A stretch of DNA of 64,000 nucleotides, taken from positions 1-64,000 of the forward strand of contig JAXJBF010000132.1 in the NCBI GenBank assembly GCA_036303105.1, written 5' to 3'. A program made the position numbers and the translations under genes. This DNA is from UMGS1590 sp036303105. GTDB lineage: Bacteria > Bacillota > Peptococcia > Peptococcales > Peptococcaceae. Below are positions 51,783 to 61,209 of this stretch, in pieces (position 1 is the stretch's first letter; every line of letters begins with the position of its first letter). Below the pieces are notes generated by a model. The model worked only from the letters and a program-made list of their open reading frames with translations. It was not told the DNA's origin and ran no database searches.

Positions 51783-51926
51783 ATGAAAGCAGTTCAGATC
51801 AAATGTTATTCACGTTTGGCAATGAATGTCGTTGATTCATGGTATTTTTGGTTGGAACAGGCTGACGGAGCGCTGCAGTTGGCAGCGTATGGACCAACCA
51901 ATGGCAAGGTGATTCTGCGGCCTTGA
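51783..51926 (+). CDS. Small protein of 47 residues upstream of EFR1
   Basis: ATG with AAGAGGGG seven bases upstream, 48 codons to TGA, ending NGKVILRP. Composition is balanced (one Cys, three Trp/aromatics in SWYFWLEQ). It lies in the transcript between the Rrf2-linked promoter and the EFR1 gene, 33 bases before it. I recognise no family; could be a small accessory subunit or leader peptide. Confidence 0.5.
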   Translation: MKAVQIKCYSRLAMNVVDSWYFWLEQADGALQLAAYGPTNGKVILRP

Positions 51927-51959
51927 ACGAACAATGTTGCATGAAGGGAGTAAATAAAT

Positions 51960-52718
51960 ATGAACGTCTATGAAATCGTGTTCAGTCCAACAGGCGGCAC
52001 CATGAAAGCTGCAGATATGGTTGCGCAAACGTTGGCTGATACCGTGACATTGGTGGATTTGAGCGACAGCAAAAAGGATTTTCGTGGTGTGACACTGAAT
52101 GAAGATGACGTGGCAGTGATTGCGGTGCCGTCTTATGGCGGTCGTGTGCCGGCAACAGCGGTGGCGCGCTTGGCAAAGTTGCGCGGCAATGGTGCGCGTG
52201 CCGTGGTGATGGCGGTTTATGGCAATCGTGCCTACGAGGACACCTTGCTGGAATTGCAGGATACAGCGGCGGAAGCGGGCTTTAAGGTCATCGCTGCGAT
52301 TGCTGCTGTGGCCGAGCATTCCATTGCACATCAATTTGCCACTGGCCGACCGGACGCACAAGACCAGCAACAGCTGGAAATCTTTGCACGAAGCATCAAA
52401 GAGAAACTCGCCAGCGGTGATTTATCCGCGCCGCAAGTACCAGGCAATCGACCTTATAAAACAAGCAGCGTCAGCATGGTGCCGAAGGCAACCAAGGCTT
52501 GCGTCAGCTGCGGCCTTTGCGCACAAAAATGCCCCGTTCAAGCCATTGATCGTCTGCATCCACATAATGTCGATAAAAAAGCCTGCATATCCTGCATGCG
52601 CTGCGTGACCATCTGCCCACACCACGCCCGCCGCATCCATCCAATCATGCAGGCAGCGGCTGGATTGGCCTTGAAAAAGGCCTGCGCACAGCGCAAAGAA
52701 GCAGAATTGTTTATTTGA
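51960..52718 (+). CDS. EFR1-type flavodoxin-ferredoxin fusion
   Basis: 252 residues. Flavodoxin-like N-terminal domain starting IVFSPTGGTMKAAD (phosphate loop), VPSYGGRVPATA, then two 4Fe-4S motifs CVSCGLCAQKCP and CISCMRCVTICP (about residues 180-220). The EFR1 family joins an FMN and two clusters in one electron carrier, common in anaerobes. GAAGGGAG before ATG. Regulated by the divergent Rrf2 protein by inference. Confidence 0.93.
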   Translation: MNVYEIVFSPTGGTMKAADMVAQTLADTVTLVDLSDSKKDFRGVTLNEDDVAVIAVPSYGGRVPATAVARLAKLRGNGARAVVMAVYGNRAYEDTLLELQDTAAEAGFKVIAAIAAVAEHSIAHQFATGRPDAQDQQQLEIFARSIKEKLASGDLSAPQVPGNRPYKTSSVSMVPKATKACVSCGLCAQKCPVQAIDRLHPHNVDKKACISCMRCVTICPHHARRIHPIMQAAAGLALKKACAQRKEAELFI

Positions 52719-52727
52719 TGATGGTTG

Positions 52728-52759
52728 GCCCTGCCCTGCTATGAAGGGTAGGGCTTTTT
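52728..52759 (+). terminator. Intrinsic terminator
   Basis: GCCCTGCCC pairs with GGGTAGGGC (one mismatch) over TGCTATGAA, followed by TTTTT. Confidence 0.82.
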
Positions 52760-52817
52760 GCAGTGTTTGTGCCTATGCTATAATTAGAGAAAGATCATTG
52801 AACAAGGGGATGTTCAG

Positions 52818-53699
52818 ATGCTGCGACAGATTCAATATTTTCAAGCGGTTGTACGCCATAACAGCTTTTCGGAAGCGGCGGAAGAATGTCATATTTCACA
52901 ATCGGCCATTTCCCAGCAGGTGAAAGCCTTGGAACAAGAGCTAGGGTTTCAGCTGTTGGAGCGCCATAATCGTTCTTTCACATTAACGCCGGCAGGCGCG
53001 TATTTTTACAAGAAAAGCCTGATTCTTGTGGCCGATTATGCGCAAATGTGCCGAGAAGCAGAGAAAATTGCCCAGGGCGACGAAGCAGTGCTCAAAATCG
53101 GTTATCTGAGACGTTACAACGGCCTGCAATTACAGAGCGCCTTGGCAGATTTCGCGGCAGCTTTTCCGCAGGTATCGTTGCAGTTGATGTGCGGCGATCA
53201 TGAAGAATTGTTTCGCTGGCTGCGTCATGGTGATGCCGATGTGGTATTAAACGATCAGCGGCGGGCTTTCTCGGAGGAATATGTGAATTTGGTTTTGGAG
53301 ACCAGTGATTTTTGTGTTGAAATTGCGGCGCATAACATTATGGCTGACGTGTCATCGATTTCCTTGCAGGAATTAAAGAATTTGCCATGCATCCTTGTTG
53401 CTGATCCGTCTCAGCAGGCTGTGGAACAGGCGTATTTTCAGACGGTTGTTGGCTTTCGCGGCACGTTCCTCTTTGCAAATACGCTGGAAGAAGCGCGCCT
53501 TTTTGTTGCCAGCGGGCAGGGCTTTTTGCCGGTGACGGAGAAAAGCCTGGCGACGTCAGAGGATACCATTCGGCGTCTGCCGCTTTATCGAAACGATGCG
53601 CCGATCTATCAAAAGCTGTGCCTGTTTTGGAAAAAAGAGAATTCCGGCTACTATGTGGAGTCGTTTGCGGATTGTTTGAAAGCGCGTTTTACAACATAA
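52818..53699 (+). CDS. LysR-family transcriptional regulator
   Basis: 293 residues. HTH MLRQIQYFQAVVRHNSFSEA then CHISQSAISQQVKALEQELG; effector domain after residue 90. ATG with AAGGGG upstream. It is the only LysR here not divergent from its neighbours: it stands between EFR1 and a flavodoxin/SDR pair, with terminators on both sides. The target could be either. Its C-terminal region is CysB-like in length. Confidence 0.93.
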   Translation: MLRQIQYFQAVVRHNSFSEAAEECHISQSAISQQVKALEQELGFQLLERHNRSFTLTPAGAYFYKKSLILVADYAQMCREAEKIAQGDEAVLKIGYLRRYNGLQLQSALADFAAAFPQVSLQLMCGDHEELFRWLRHGDADVVLNDQRRAFSEEYVNLVLETSDFCVEIAAHNIMADVSSISLQELKNLPCILVADPSQQAVEQAYFQTVVGFRGTFLFANTLEEARLFVASGQGFLPVTEKSLATSEDTIRRLPLYRNDAPIYQKLCLFWKKENSGYYVESFADCLKARFTT

Positions 53700-53703
53700 T
53701 AAT

Positions 53704-53740
53704 AAAGGCTGTGTTCCATGCATGATGGGCACAGCCTTTT
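53704..53740 (+). terminator. Intrinsic terminator
   Basis: AAAGGCTGTG-TTCCATGCATGATGGG-CACAGCCTTTT. Confidence 0.9.
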
Positions 53741-53867
53741 CATATTAGCTGAACTTATTTGAAACCGCTGAAACCCGAATTGATTGAGAAACAGGGCGCT
53801 TTTATAATGAAAACGATAACAGAAGTTCTGTTTTTAGAAATAGGCATAAACAAGGAGTTGATCTGGG

Positions 53868-54371
53868 ATGGCAGCAGTTGTGGTTTATTATTCACGAGCT
53901 GGTGAAAATTATTTTGGTGGACAATATCGTTATGTGGACAAAGGCAATACCGAAATTGTGGCCGAAAAAATTGCCGCAGCAACGGGTGCATCAATGTTTA
54001 AAATTGAACAGGCGGTTCCTTATTCGGACGATTATCAAACCTGCATTCAACAAGCGCGTGAAGATTTAAAAAAACAGGCACGCCCTGATTTAGCGGCGTA
54101 TCCGAAGGACATGGCAGCCGATGAGATTTATCTGGGCTATCCGAACTATTGGGGAGACCTGCCAATGGCTGTGTACACATTTTTGGAGCATTACAATTGG
54201 CACGGGAAAACCATTCATCCATTCTGCACCCATGAAGGCAGCGGTCTTGGCAATACTGTACAGCGTATTGGTCAAGCTTGTCCTGGTGCAATTGTGACCG
54301 AAGGACTGGCGGTCCTTGGTTCACAGGCGGCGCAGAGCGATGATGCTGTTTCAGTGTGGCTGAATCGATAA
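53868..54371 (+). CDS. Flavodoxin (long, YSRAGEN-type)
   Basis: 167 residues. Starts AAVVVYYSRAGENYFGG, the flavodoxin_4-like phosphate loop, then GNTEIVAEKIA, GYPNYWGDLPMAV and CTHEGSGLGNT. This group reduces substrates with FMN and is often annotated flavodoxin. AAGGAG upstream. The SDR starts 18 bases after the stop, so the two form an operon. Confidence 0.93.
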   Translation: MAAVVVYYSRAGENYFGGQYRYVDKGNTEIVAEKIAAATGASMFKIEQAVPYSDDYQTCIQQAREDLKKQARPDLAAYPKDMAADEIYLGYPNYWGDLPMAVYTFLEHYNWHGKTIHPFCTHEGSGLGNTVQRIGQACPGAIVTEGLAVLGSQAAQSDDAVSVWLNR

Positions 54372-54389
54372 AGAAAGGAGACACCTCTC

Positions 54390-55217
54390 ATGAAGAAGAA
54401 CGTAATGATATGGACAGGCGCCGGGCAGATTGGCATGGCAATTGCCCGGCGAATGGGGTATGGCATGAAGATCGTTGTTGGGGATAAAAAGCTGGAAAAC
54501 GCGCAAACCACAGCAGAAATCATGAATACGGCTGGGTTTGACGTAGTGCCAGTGGAAATGGATCTTTCCAACAGAGCCTCCATACAGAACCTTATTACAG
54601 AAGCACAAACATACGGTGATATTACCATGATGGTCAATGCGGCAGGCGTGTCGCCAAGCCAGGCACCGATTGAAGCTATTTTGAATGTGGATCTTTATGG
54701 TACAGCAGTGCTGCTAGAGGAAGTTGGCAAAGTCATTGCGCCTGGCGGTGTTGGCGTGACGATTTCCAGCCAATCCGGCCACCGTATGCCAGCCTTGACA
54801 CCAGAAGAAGACGAACAATTGGCATGTACACCAAGTGAAGAACTGCTGGCGCTCGAACTGTTGCAGCCAGAAAACATCACCGACACCCTTCATGCGTACC
54901 AGCTGGCCAAACGCTGCAACGAAAAACGCGTCATGGCCGAATCGGTCAAGTGGGGAACACGTGGTGCACGCATCAATTCCATTTCTCCTGGTATTATTGT
55001 GACGCCATTGGCCATTGATGAATTTAATGGCCCACGCGGCGATTTTTATAAAAACATGTTCGCAAAATGCCCGGCAGGCCGCCCTGGCACAGCCGACGAA
55101 GTCGCGAATGTGGCAGAATTGCTCATGAGCGATAAAGGAGCATTCATCACTGGTGCGGACTTCCTCATTGATGGCGGAGCCACAGCCTCTTATTTCTATG
55201 GTCCGCTCAGATCATAA
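54390..55217 (+). CDS. Short-chain dehydrogenase/reductase
   Basis: 275 residues. Rossmann TGAGQIGMAIARR (GxGxxG form), NAAGVSPSQ, catalytic SSQSGH (Ser) and AYQLAKRC (Tyr-x3-Lys), PGIIVTPLA and late GADFLIDGGA. An insert of about 40 residues lies between the Ser and the Tyr motif. Oxidises or reduces an unknown alcohol/ketone with NAD(P). GAAAGGAG upstream. Co-transcribed with the flavodoxin. Confidence 0.92.
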   Translation: MKKNVMIWTGAGQIGMAIARRMGYGMKIVVGDKKLENAQTTAEIMNTAGFDVVPVEMDLSNRASIQNLITEAQTYGDITMMVNAAGVSPSQAPIEAILNVDLYGTAVLLEEVGKVIAPGGVGVTISSQSGHRMPALTPEEDEQLACTPSEELLALELLQPENITDTLHAYQLAKRCNEKRVMAESVKWGTRGARINSISPGIIVTPLAIDEFNGPRGDFYKNMFAKCPAGRPGTADEVANVAELLMSDKGAFITGADFLIDGGATASYFYGPLRS

Positions 55218-55243
55218 GCTGGAAGATGGAAGGTTATCAAGTA

Positions 55244-55289
55244 AAAAAGCTGTTCAGTAAATATATTTGATATTTACTGAACAGCTTTT
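55244..55289. terminator. Long convergent terminator
   Basis: AAAAGCTGTTCAGTAAATAT pairs with ATATTTACTGAACAGCTTTT over a few bases; works in both directions between the SDR and LysR genes. Confidence 0.95.
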
Positions 55290-55297
55290 GATTTGTG

Positions 55298-56167
55298 TTA
55301 AGAAAAAATTTCGAGTAGTCGTGGAATCATTGGATTGTCGTTGGCCTTGCTCCAGACCATTACATGCATGATTTTTGCGGCATCGTCGGGGATGGAAAGA
55401 GCTTTATATTGAGGGTAGTGATGAGCTTTAAAATAGGTTTCTGATAAAAGCATGATTCCTTTCCCCATGTCGGCGTAAACGAAACCAACAGGCAGTGAGT
55501 CGACATGACGGATATGAGGTTTTAATTTCATTTTTTCAAGAGTACGTAAGATGCGTGAATTGCCGCGTGGTTTTGTGGCAACAAGTAATAGATCCTGGGT
55601 GTTGATGGCTTCTGCGCATGTTTCTGCTGGACTGTTTTTTGCAATGACCATTACAATTTCGCTTTTATGGACCACTTGATAGGCTAAGTCTGTTGGTAAA
55701 TGTTCTTTATTACGGAGAATCAAAAATGCAACGTCTAAATCATTGTCGATGAGTTGGTCGATGCAGTCTTGAAAGGAGGTACATGTCATGGAGAGTGCAA
55801 CACCGGGATTGCTTTTACCAAAGTATGCAAGTGCTTCTGTGATACCGGTAACTTCAAAATGATCTTCAGTATTGTCAAAACCGATACGTAATAAGCCTTC
55901 TTCATAATCATTGTCAATTCGAATTGATTCAGGAAGTCTTTGCGCTTGCTCAACTAGAGCTTTTGCTGGGCCGATCATTTTAAGGCCTGCTGGTGTTAGA
56001 TATACTTTTCGGCGATCCCGTTCAAATAAAGATACGCCAAGTTCTCTTTCTAATTCAGCGATTTGGTAGCTCAGCGCTGGTTGTGAAATATACAATGATT
56101 CAGCGGCTCGACTAAAATTTAAAAGCTCTGCTACTTTTAGAAAGCATTGAAGTTGCTTGATTTCCAT
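55298..56167 (-). CDS. LysR-family transcriptional regulator
   Basis: 289 residues, HTH MEIKQLQCFLKVAELLNFSR then LYISQPALSYQIAELERELG. AAGGAGG before ATG. It lies downstream of the SLC13-type carrier on the same strand, with a terminator between. It probably controls the carrier and the divergent enal/dienoate-reductase-like gene at 58043. AT content is higher than in the other LysR genes of the window. Confidence 0.93.
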   Translation of the reverse strand: MEIKQLQCFLKVAELLNFSRAAESLYISQPALSYQIAELERELGVSLFERDRRKVYLTPAGLKMIGPAKALVEQAQRLPESIRIDNDYEEGLLRIGFDNTEDHFEVTGITEALAYFGKSNPGVALSMTCTSFQDCIDQLIDNDLDVAFLILRNKEHLPTDLAYQVVHKSEIVMVIAKNSPAETCAEAINTQDLLLVATKPRGNSRILRTLEKMKLKPHIRHVDSLPVGFVYADMGKGIMLLSETYFKAHHYPQYKALSIPDDAAKIMHVMVWSKANDNPMIPRLLEIFS

Positions 56168-56209
56168 AAAAGCTCCTCCTTTTTATGATGAATATGTTTA
56201 CAAAATAAG

Positions 56210-56238
56210 GGCCTTTCTTTGTTGATTAAAGAAAGGCC
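56210..56238 (-). terminator. Terminator of the carrier gene
   Basis: GGCCTTTCTTT pairs with AAAGAAAGGCC over GTTGATT; on the minus strand it is followed by TTATTTTG. Confidence 0.85.
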
Positions 56239-56258
56239 GAATGGATTTCTTCATTCAA

Positions 56259-57653
56259 TTATACAATATTTACGACAAACATCCACCAAGGAATCATCAC
56301 AACAAAGGTGAAAATCGTTGCAGTAAGCATTTTTACCCCGCCTAGTTTTGCAAAATCTTTTAAAGTGACATAACCCATGCTGAAGAAGATCAGATAGGTG
56401 CCAATTTCATATGGTAAAATCAATTGATCCAAGCCAAGGTAAAATGCATAAGTTGTAGCAAGTGGTGTAACACCGATGCTCAGTGCAACACCCGAGAGGA
56501 GGGGGGCAATGGAGGACATTGCTGCCATTGGCGTAAGCAGAAAATTGACCAATACCCCAAAAATAAAGACAATGGCAAGAAAACCATAAGTTCCAGTGTT
56601 AGAGAGCAACGGTACAATAATATCAACGATAAATTGACCTGCACCACAAGTGGCCGCAACAGTGCCGATGGAAAGGCAAGCGACGATGAAGAAGATGACA
56701 TTAAAATTGATTTTGCGAAAATGGTCGACAGTGGCAACGCGGATGCCTGGAAGATAACAAATGATAGGTGCCAATAGGAACCCATACAGCATATTCCAAC
56801 CAGTCCAGCGATTGCTTAGCAAGTAAATTAGAAGAATAAGAAGAATAACTAAGACCTTTTTGTCATTGGCAGACATTTTTCCCAGTTCACGGAGTTGCTC
56901 TTGGAAATATTGTTTACCATTGATTGGCTTTTCCGGTTTCATTAGTTTAGTGATTAAAAATGCTAGGATGAAAGGCAAAAGAATTAGCGGAAAATCTTGG
57001 ATAAAGAAATCGATGAAATTAGTATTGAGGCTTTCTGGTGAAATTCCGTCAACACTTTTAGACATATCTAAGAACATTTGAATACCTGATGGTGAGTAGA
57101 TAAACCCTGAAGCAGTGTGAAACCCGAAACAAGCAGCCATTAAGATGCCACCGGAGGCTTTGCCTACAGGCAATTCGAGGGATTTAATAATGGATAGTGT
57201 AATTGCTGCAACAGCCATGCTGGTCCAGGTACCTGGAACGATGATAATTGATAGCATGGCCGTGATTGTAATCCCATAAATAATACCCTTATAGGTACCA
57301 CCTGTCCAAATGATACAATGGTAAGCAATTCGTTTTAAGATGGTTGTATCGTCTAGAATGTTAACTAAAAGCAATGTTGCTAGAATGTACCATGGAATAT
57401 CGTTGGTCCAAGCAGAAAAAACAGTTGCTGATGGTGCGATGTTGGCAATGATGTAAAGGAGCATCATTAATATACCTGCGATCGCATTATCAACTTCATC
57501 AAAGCAGAACATAGCAATACCCATGAGGGTGATTGCGAAAAATATTCGAATTTGGGGTGTAAAGGTATCATTGGTTGGGATAAGTAAAATAATGATTGGC
57601 AATGCAAGTGTGATAATCCAGCTGATTAGACTTTTATGTGAAGCTTTTGTCAT
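56259..57653 (-). CDS. SLC13/DASS-type anion (carboxylate) permease
   Basis: 464 residues from ATG 57653 with AGGAGG upstream. About 11-12 hydrophobic helices in two repeats; GTWTSMAVAAITLSI and LTPMAAMSSIAPLLSG lie at the two helix-hairpin positions where DASS carriers bind substrate and cations. Predicted sodium- or proton-coupled uptake of dicarboxylates or other organic acids. Divergent from the OYE-type reductase, so it may bring in that enzyme's unsaturated acid substrate. Confidence 0.85.
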   Translation of the reverse strand: MTKASHKSLISWIITLALPIIILLIPTNDTFTPQIRIFFAITLMGIAMFCFDEVDNAIAGILMMLLYIIANIAPSATVFSAWTNDIPWYILATLLLVNILDDTTILKRIAYHCIIWTGGTYKGIIYGITITAMLSIIIVPGTWTSMAVAAITLSIIKSLELPVGKASGGILMAACFGFHTASGFIYSPSGIQMFLDMSKSVDGISPESLNTNFIDFFIQDFPLILLPFILAFLITKLMKPEKPINGKQYFQEQLRELGKMSANDKKVLVILLILLIYLLSNRWTGWNMLYGFLLAPIICYLPGIRVATVDHFRKINFNVIFFIVACLSIGTVAATCGAGQFIVDIIVPLLSNTGTYGFLAIVFIFGVLVNFLLTPMAAMSSIAPLLSGVALSIGVTPLATTYAFYLGLDQLILPYEIGTYLIFFSMGYVTLKDFAKLGGVKMLTATIFTFVVMIPWWMFVVNIV

Positions 57654-58042
57654 GAAGGATTCCTCCTTGTTTTTCAATTTCATATTGTTTTCTCAGGCAG
57701 TTTTAACGGAAGATTCCTTCTATACAAATCATAAGTTGTATTGATGAAAATGAAAAATAGGATGTTTGGATAAGACTGATAGAAATATTAAATCAAAAGA
57801 ATTGATTTAATAAATAAGGATCTTTTTTTACTTATTTAAAAATTAAAATGAAATAAGAAATATATATTAACGAAAAATTTGATGGTTAGGATGTTAATAA
57901 TAGAATAATACGATAAGTCTCATTTATGGTTTATATTTCAACAAGGATGATTTGTAATTTATGATAAAAGCAATCTCAGAACAGTTTTGCGGAAATTTCA
58001 AAACACAAAGTTGAAATCAATAAATATAAAGGAGAAATCGTC
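57654..58042. promoter_or_regulatory. AT-rich divergent control region
   Basis: 389 bases without a gene between the carrier and the reductase. It holds the 9-bp-arm dyad at 57788, several TATAAT/TTGATT-like elements on both strands, and AAAGGAG just before ATG 58043. Length and position suit LysR control of both genes. Confidence 0.55.
57788..57810. promoter_or_regulatory. Perfect dyad TTAAATCAA-N5-TTGATTTAA
   Basis: Nine-base arms with AAGAA between. No T-run follows a GC-rich stem, so an operator is more likely than a terminator. Candidate site for the LysR protein at 55298. Confidence 0.6.
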
Positions 58043-60010
58043 ATGAATAAGTATTATCCACACATTTTTGAACCTTTGACCGTCGGAAAGGTGACTTTTA
58101 AAAACCGTATTTTTACAGCACCATCAATGGCGCATATGATACAAAACAATGCACCAACTTATCCAGAAATGCCATTTATTTGTAACTATCTTGAAAAAGC
58201 AAAAGGTGGCGCTGCCCAGGTTGAATGCGGCGGGCAGCAAGTGAATGATCCAGGAAAAAATCCAATTCATTCCAATTTTGATATTGAAAATCCTTCTGGT
58301 TGGCGAAATTTCATTCATCTCACTAATGCTATTCATTTTTATGATGCAAAAGCTTCATATGAATTAATTCATTTCGGTTCTGAAGGTGAGTATACAGAAG
58401 AAGCAAAGAAGCAAAAGATTTATGGTTGTTCAGACTTTACGCGAAATGATGGTTTGCATTTTTATCAAATGCCTTATGAAGAGATGGATAAACTGGCCAA
58501 TCGTTATGCTGATTTGGCTGAATGTGTGAAGTTCTGTGGCTTCGATACGCTGCTCATTCATGGCGGCCACGGTACCTTGTTACAGGAATTCGTTTCTCCA
58601 CGCTCTAATCATCGCACTGATGAATATGGTGGCTCCATTGAAAATAGAGCACGTTTTCCGATGATGGTTCTTGATCGTATTCGTGAAAGAGTTGGTCGAG
58701 ATCTTTTGATCGAATACCGCATATCAGGTTCAGAATGTGTGCCAGGAGGTTTTGAAATTGGTGAATGCATTGAATTCCTTAAATTAATTCAGGACCGTAT
58801 CGATATTGCTCATATTTCTGCTGGTGTTGTACGTGAACCCCGCCTGCGTGCCATCACTCATCCTACTGGATTCCTGCCAGAAGCCTGCAACGCTTACTTG
58901 GCGAAAGCTGTCAAAGACTGCCCAGATATTCGCATTCCTGTGCTGACGCTAGGTGCTTTTCAAGATCCAGAAGCCATTGAGCGCGTTCTTGCCAATGGTG
59001 AAGCAGATATCGTTGCGATGGCGCGTGGCACTATTGCTGATCCATATACACCGAAGAAGATTAAAGAAGGTCGTTCCGAAGACATTGTGCCATGCATCAA
59101 ATGCTTCCAATGCCTCGATGATTTTAAAAACACTCATATGTATTCTTGCGCTGTAAATCCAATTGCCGGTCGTGAAACACAGTTGGACATGCTCATCCCA
59201 AAAGACTACAAGACTCAGAATGTGGCCATTATTGGTGGTGGTCCTGCCGGAATGAAAACAGCAATTTTAGCTGCAGATCGTGGGCACACTGTTACGCTCT
59301 TTGAAAAACAAGACGTGCTTGGTGGACAGCTTAATGATGCTGATTTTATGGCGTTTAAATATGATCTGAGAAAATATAAAAATTATCTCATTGACCATGT
59401 CATGAAGCACCCAAATATCACTGTCAAATTAGGAATTGAAGCCACACCAGAGTCCATTAAAGCCATGGACTTTGACAGCGTTGTTTGTGCGATTGGTGCT
59501 GTGCCACTGATCCCGCCAATTCCAGGCGTTGATGGCAATAATGTTATCTGGGCAGGTGATAGTTTCTACCAACCTGAAGCAGTAGGCCGTTCTATTGTTG
59601 TTATTGGTGGCGGTCAAGTTGGTTGTGAAACAGCCATTCATTATGGCATGAATGGTAAAAGAGTAACAATCCTTGAAATGAAGTCGGCGCTTGCACGTGA
59701 TGCCATGAGAACCTATCGTGAAGAAATTGAAGGTCAAGTACACGATCATTGTGAAGCCATCGTTGATGCGCAAGTGACCTTAATTGAACAAGATGGTGTC
59801 ACTTACAAAGATGCTGCTGGCGACAGTCATAAGATCCCTTGTGACACTGTTATTTTGGCTGTTGGCATGCGTTCCTTGCTTGCTGAAGCAGAAACTTTCA
59901 GAGATTGCGCAGAAAACTTTAGAAAACTGGGCGATTGTGTCAAAGTTGGTAATGTTAGAACTGTAACCCGCGCTGCTTTTGATACGGCAATGACTTTGGG
60001 TGCTAATTGA
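58043..60010 (+). CDS. Old Yellow Enzyme-type NADH:flavin oxidoreductase / 2,4-dienoyl-CoA reductase-like enzyme
   Basis: 655 residues. N-terminal FMN TIM barrel (about 1-360) with GGxxIENRARF motif and HGGHGTLLQEF; 4Fe-4S cysteines CIKCFQC plus a later CAVNP; then FAD/NAD domains with IIGGGPAGMKTA and VIGGGQVGCETA. Layout as in 2,4-dienoyl-CoA reductase, trimethylamine dehydrogenase and the bile-acid enzymes BaiCD/BaiH. Reduces an activated C=C bond, possibly as an anaerobic electron sink. Own terminator downstream. Confidence 0.93.
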   Translation: MNKYYPHIFEPLTVGKVTFKNRIFTAPSMAHMIQNNAPTYPEMPFICNYLEKAKGGAAQVECGGQQVNDPGKNPIHSNFDIENPSGWRNFIHLTNAIHFYDAKASYELIHFGSEGEYTEEAKKQKIYGCSDFTRNDGLHFYQMPYEEMDKLANRYADLAECVKFCGFDTLLIHGGHGTLLQEFVSPRSNHRTDEYGGSIENRARFPMMVLDRIRERVGRDLLIEYRISGSECVPGGFEIGECIEFLKLIQDRIDIAHISAGVVREPRLRAITHPTGFLPEACNAYLAKAVKDCPDIRIPVLTLGAFQDPEAIERVLANGEADIVAMARGTIADPYTPKKIKEGRSEDIVPCIKCFQCLDDFKNTHMYSCAVNPIAGRETQLDMLIPKDYKTQNVAIIGGGPAGMKTAILAADRGHTVTLFEKQDVLGGQLNDADFMAFKYDLRKYKNYLIDHVMKHPNITVKLGIEATPESIKAMDFDSVVCAIGAVPLIPPIPGVDGNNVIWAGDSFYQPEAVGRSIVVIGGGQVGCETAIHYGMNGKRVTILEMKSALARDAMRTYREEIEGQVHDHCEAIVDAQVTLIEQDGVTYKDAAGDSHKIPCDTVILAVGMRSLLAEAETFRDCAENFRKLGDCVKVGNVRTVTRAAFDTAMTLGAN

Positions 60011-60017
60011 TTGTATA

Positions 60018-60065
60018 TTAAAAAGTCGGGAAAACAGAGCATACGTTCTGCTTTCTCGACTTTTT
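60018..60065. terminator. Convergent terminator
   Basis: AAAAAGTCGGGAAA-CAGAG pairs with CTCTG-like CTGCTTTCTCGACTTTTT; serves the OYE gene and probably the opposing AraC gene. Confidence 0.85.
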
Positions 60066-60083
60066 GAGTTTTGTATAATATTA

Positions 60084-61043
60084 TTAGTTTTTTGACCAGC
60101 GTCGTGGCGAAGTGCCGTAGTAGTGCTTAAACGCTTTGTAGAAATTGCTGCTGTTGCTGTAGCCCAGCATGGCAGCAATTTTTTCGATGGAAAGATCGGT
60201 GTGATTGAGCAGCAAGTGTGCTTTTCGCATTCTCGATTCAAGCAGCAGCTGAGAAAACGTTTTGCCTGTTTTCTCGGGCAGTAGCCTGGATAGGTAAACG
60301 GGATGATAGCCGAAATGGGCAGCGGTGGTTTTTAGCGTGGCAGAATCGGCGTTGCATTCAAGATAGGCGGTGACTTGATCAATCAATGTGCTTGTGCTGG
60401 TTGTGGGCAGCTGTTGGCGCTGGTATTCTGAGGAAAGATACATCGCCAGAGACATGATCATGGGCTTTAAGATTTTTTGTGTGTCGTCGGTTTTGTTGGC
60501 GTATTCGAGCACCATAAGGCCAAGCAGCCGCCAGATAGGGGACGCTGGCGGGAGAGCCAGATGGAAACACTCATCGGCGTATCTGTCTTTTTGCGGCGCC
60601 AGGAAAAAATGCAGCATGGCTGTATCTGCCGATAGCGATGGGAGAAATTCTCGGATAAAGGTTTCTTTTTGAATCAACACCCCGATGATGGTGCAAGTCT
60701 GATCGCTGTCGCGTGTTACTGCATAGCCGCTGTAAGGCTGGCCAACATAACAATCTCCTTCTTTGATGGTGATGCAATTGTCTGGGTGAGCACTGAGCGC
60801 CTGATAATCACCGCTGTAGGCAAAGTGAATAAAGAAAAAATCATGGCGGTGGAAAGGCTCTTGGATCTTTGTACCGGTAAAGACATTGATCATCACCTCT
60901 TCTGATTCATCCCCCAGCCAATGTTGCACAGGTTCCTCTTCGTTGGAGGCTGATACATCGGTGAAATCCCAGCGGAGCATATGAAAATCCTGAGCCAGTT
61001 TTTCCAGTGCGTGCAATATTTCCTCATCATGGTACACATACAT
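60084..61043 (-). CDS. AraC-family transcriptional regulator with cupin sensor
   Basis: 319 residues. Sensor half (about 1-180) has a cupin-like FHRHDFFFIHFAYSG. C-terminal double HTH: LKTTAAHFGYHPVYLSRLL and LSIEKIAAMLGYSNSSNFYKAFKHYYGTSP. Binds a small carbon source or metabolite by family analogy. Divergent from a flavin reductase gene, with TTGATCAGA repeats between them. Confidence 0.93.
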   Translation of the reverse strand: MYVYHDEEILHALEKLAQDFHMLRWDFTDVSASNEEEPVQHWLGDESEEVMINVFTGTKIQEPFHRHDFFFIHFAYSGDYQALSAHPDNCITIKEGDCYVGQPYSGYAVTRDSDQTCTIIGVLIQKETFIREFLPSLSADTAMLHFFLAPQKDRYADECFHLALPPASPIWRLLGLMVLEYANKTDDTQKILKPMIMSLAMYLSSEYQRQQLPTTSTSTLIDQVTAYLECNADSATLKTTAAHFGYHPVYLSRLLPEKTGKTFSQLLLESRMRKAHLLLNHTDLSIEKIAAMLGYSNSSNFYKAFKHYYGTSPRRWSKN

Positions 61044-61061
61044 GGTCGTTGCCGCCTTTCG

Positions 61062-61128
61062 TTGATCAGATACAATGGTTAAATTATACCATATAAAATG
61101 TTAATATATGGCGCTGTTTTTGATCAGA
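61062..61128. promoter_or_regulatory. Direct repeat TTGATCAGA and CCATAT/ATATGG dyad
   Basis: TTGATCAGA at 61062-61070 and 61120-61128, 58 bp apart. Between them CCATAT (61089-61094) and ATATGG (61105-61110) form a dyad. Candidate AraC-type sites in the divergent control region. Confidence 0.5.
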
Positions 61129-61209
61129 AAAGCGGGTATGCTATTGTTCAATGAAACGTGATTACGAAAGCAAAAAACAGACTGCTGCAAAAAAAGGAGC
61201 GTATGACTC

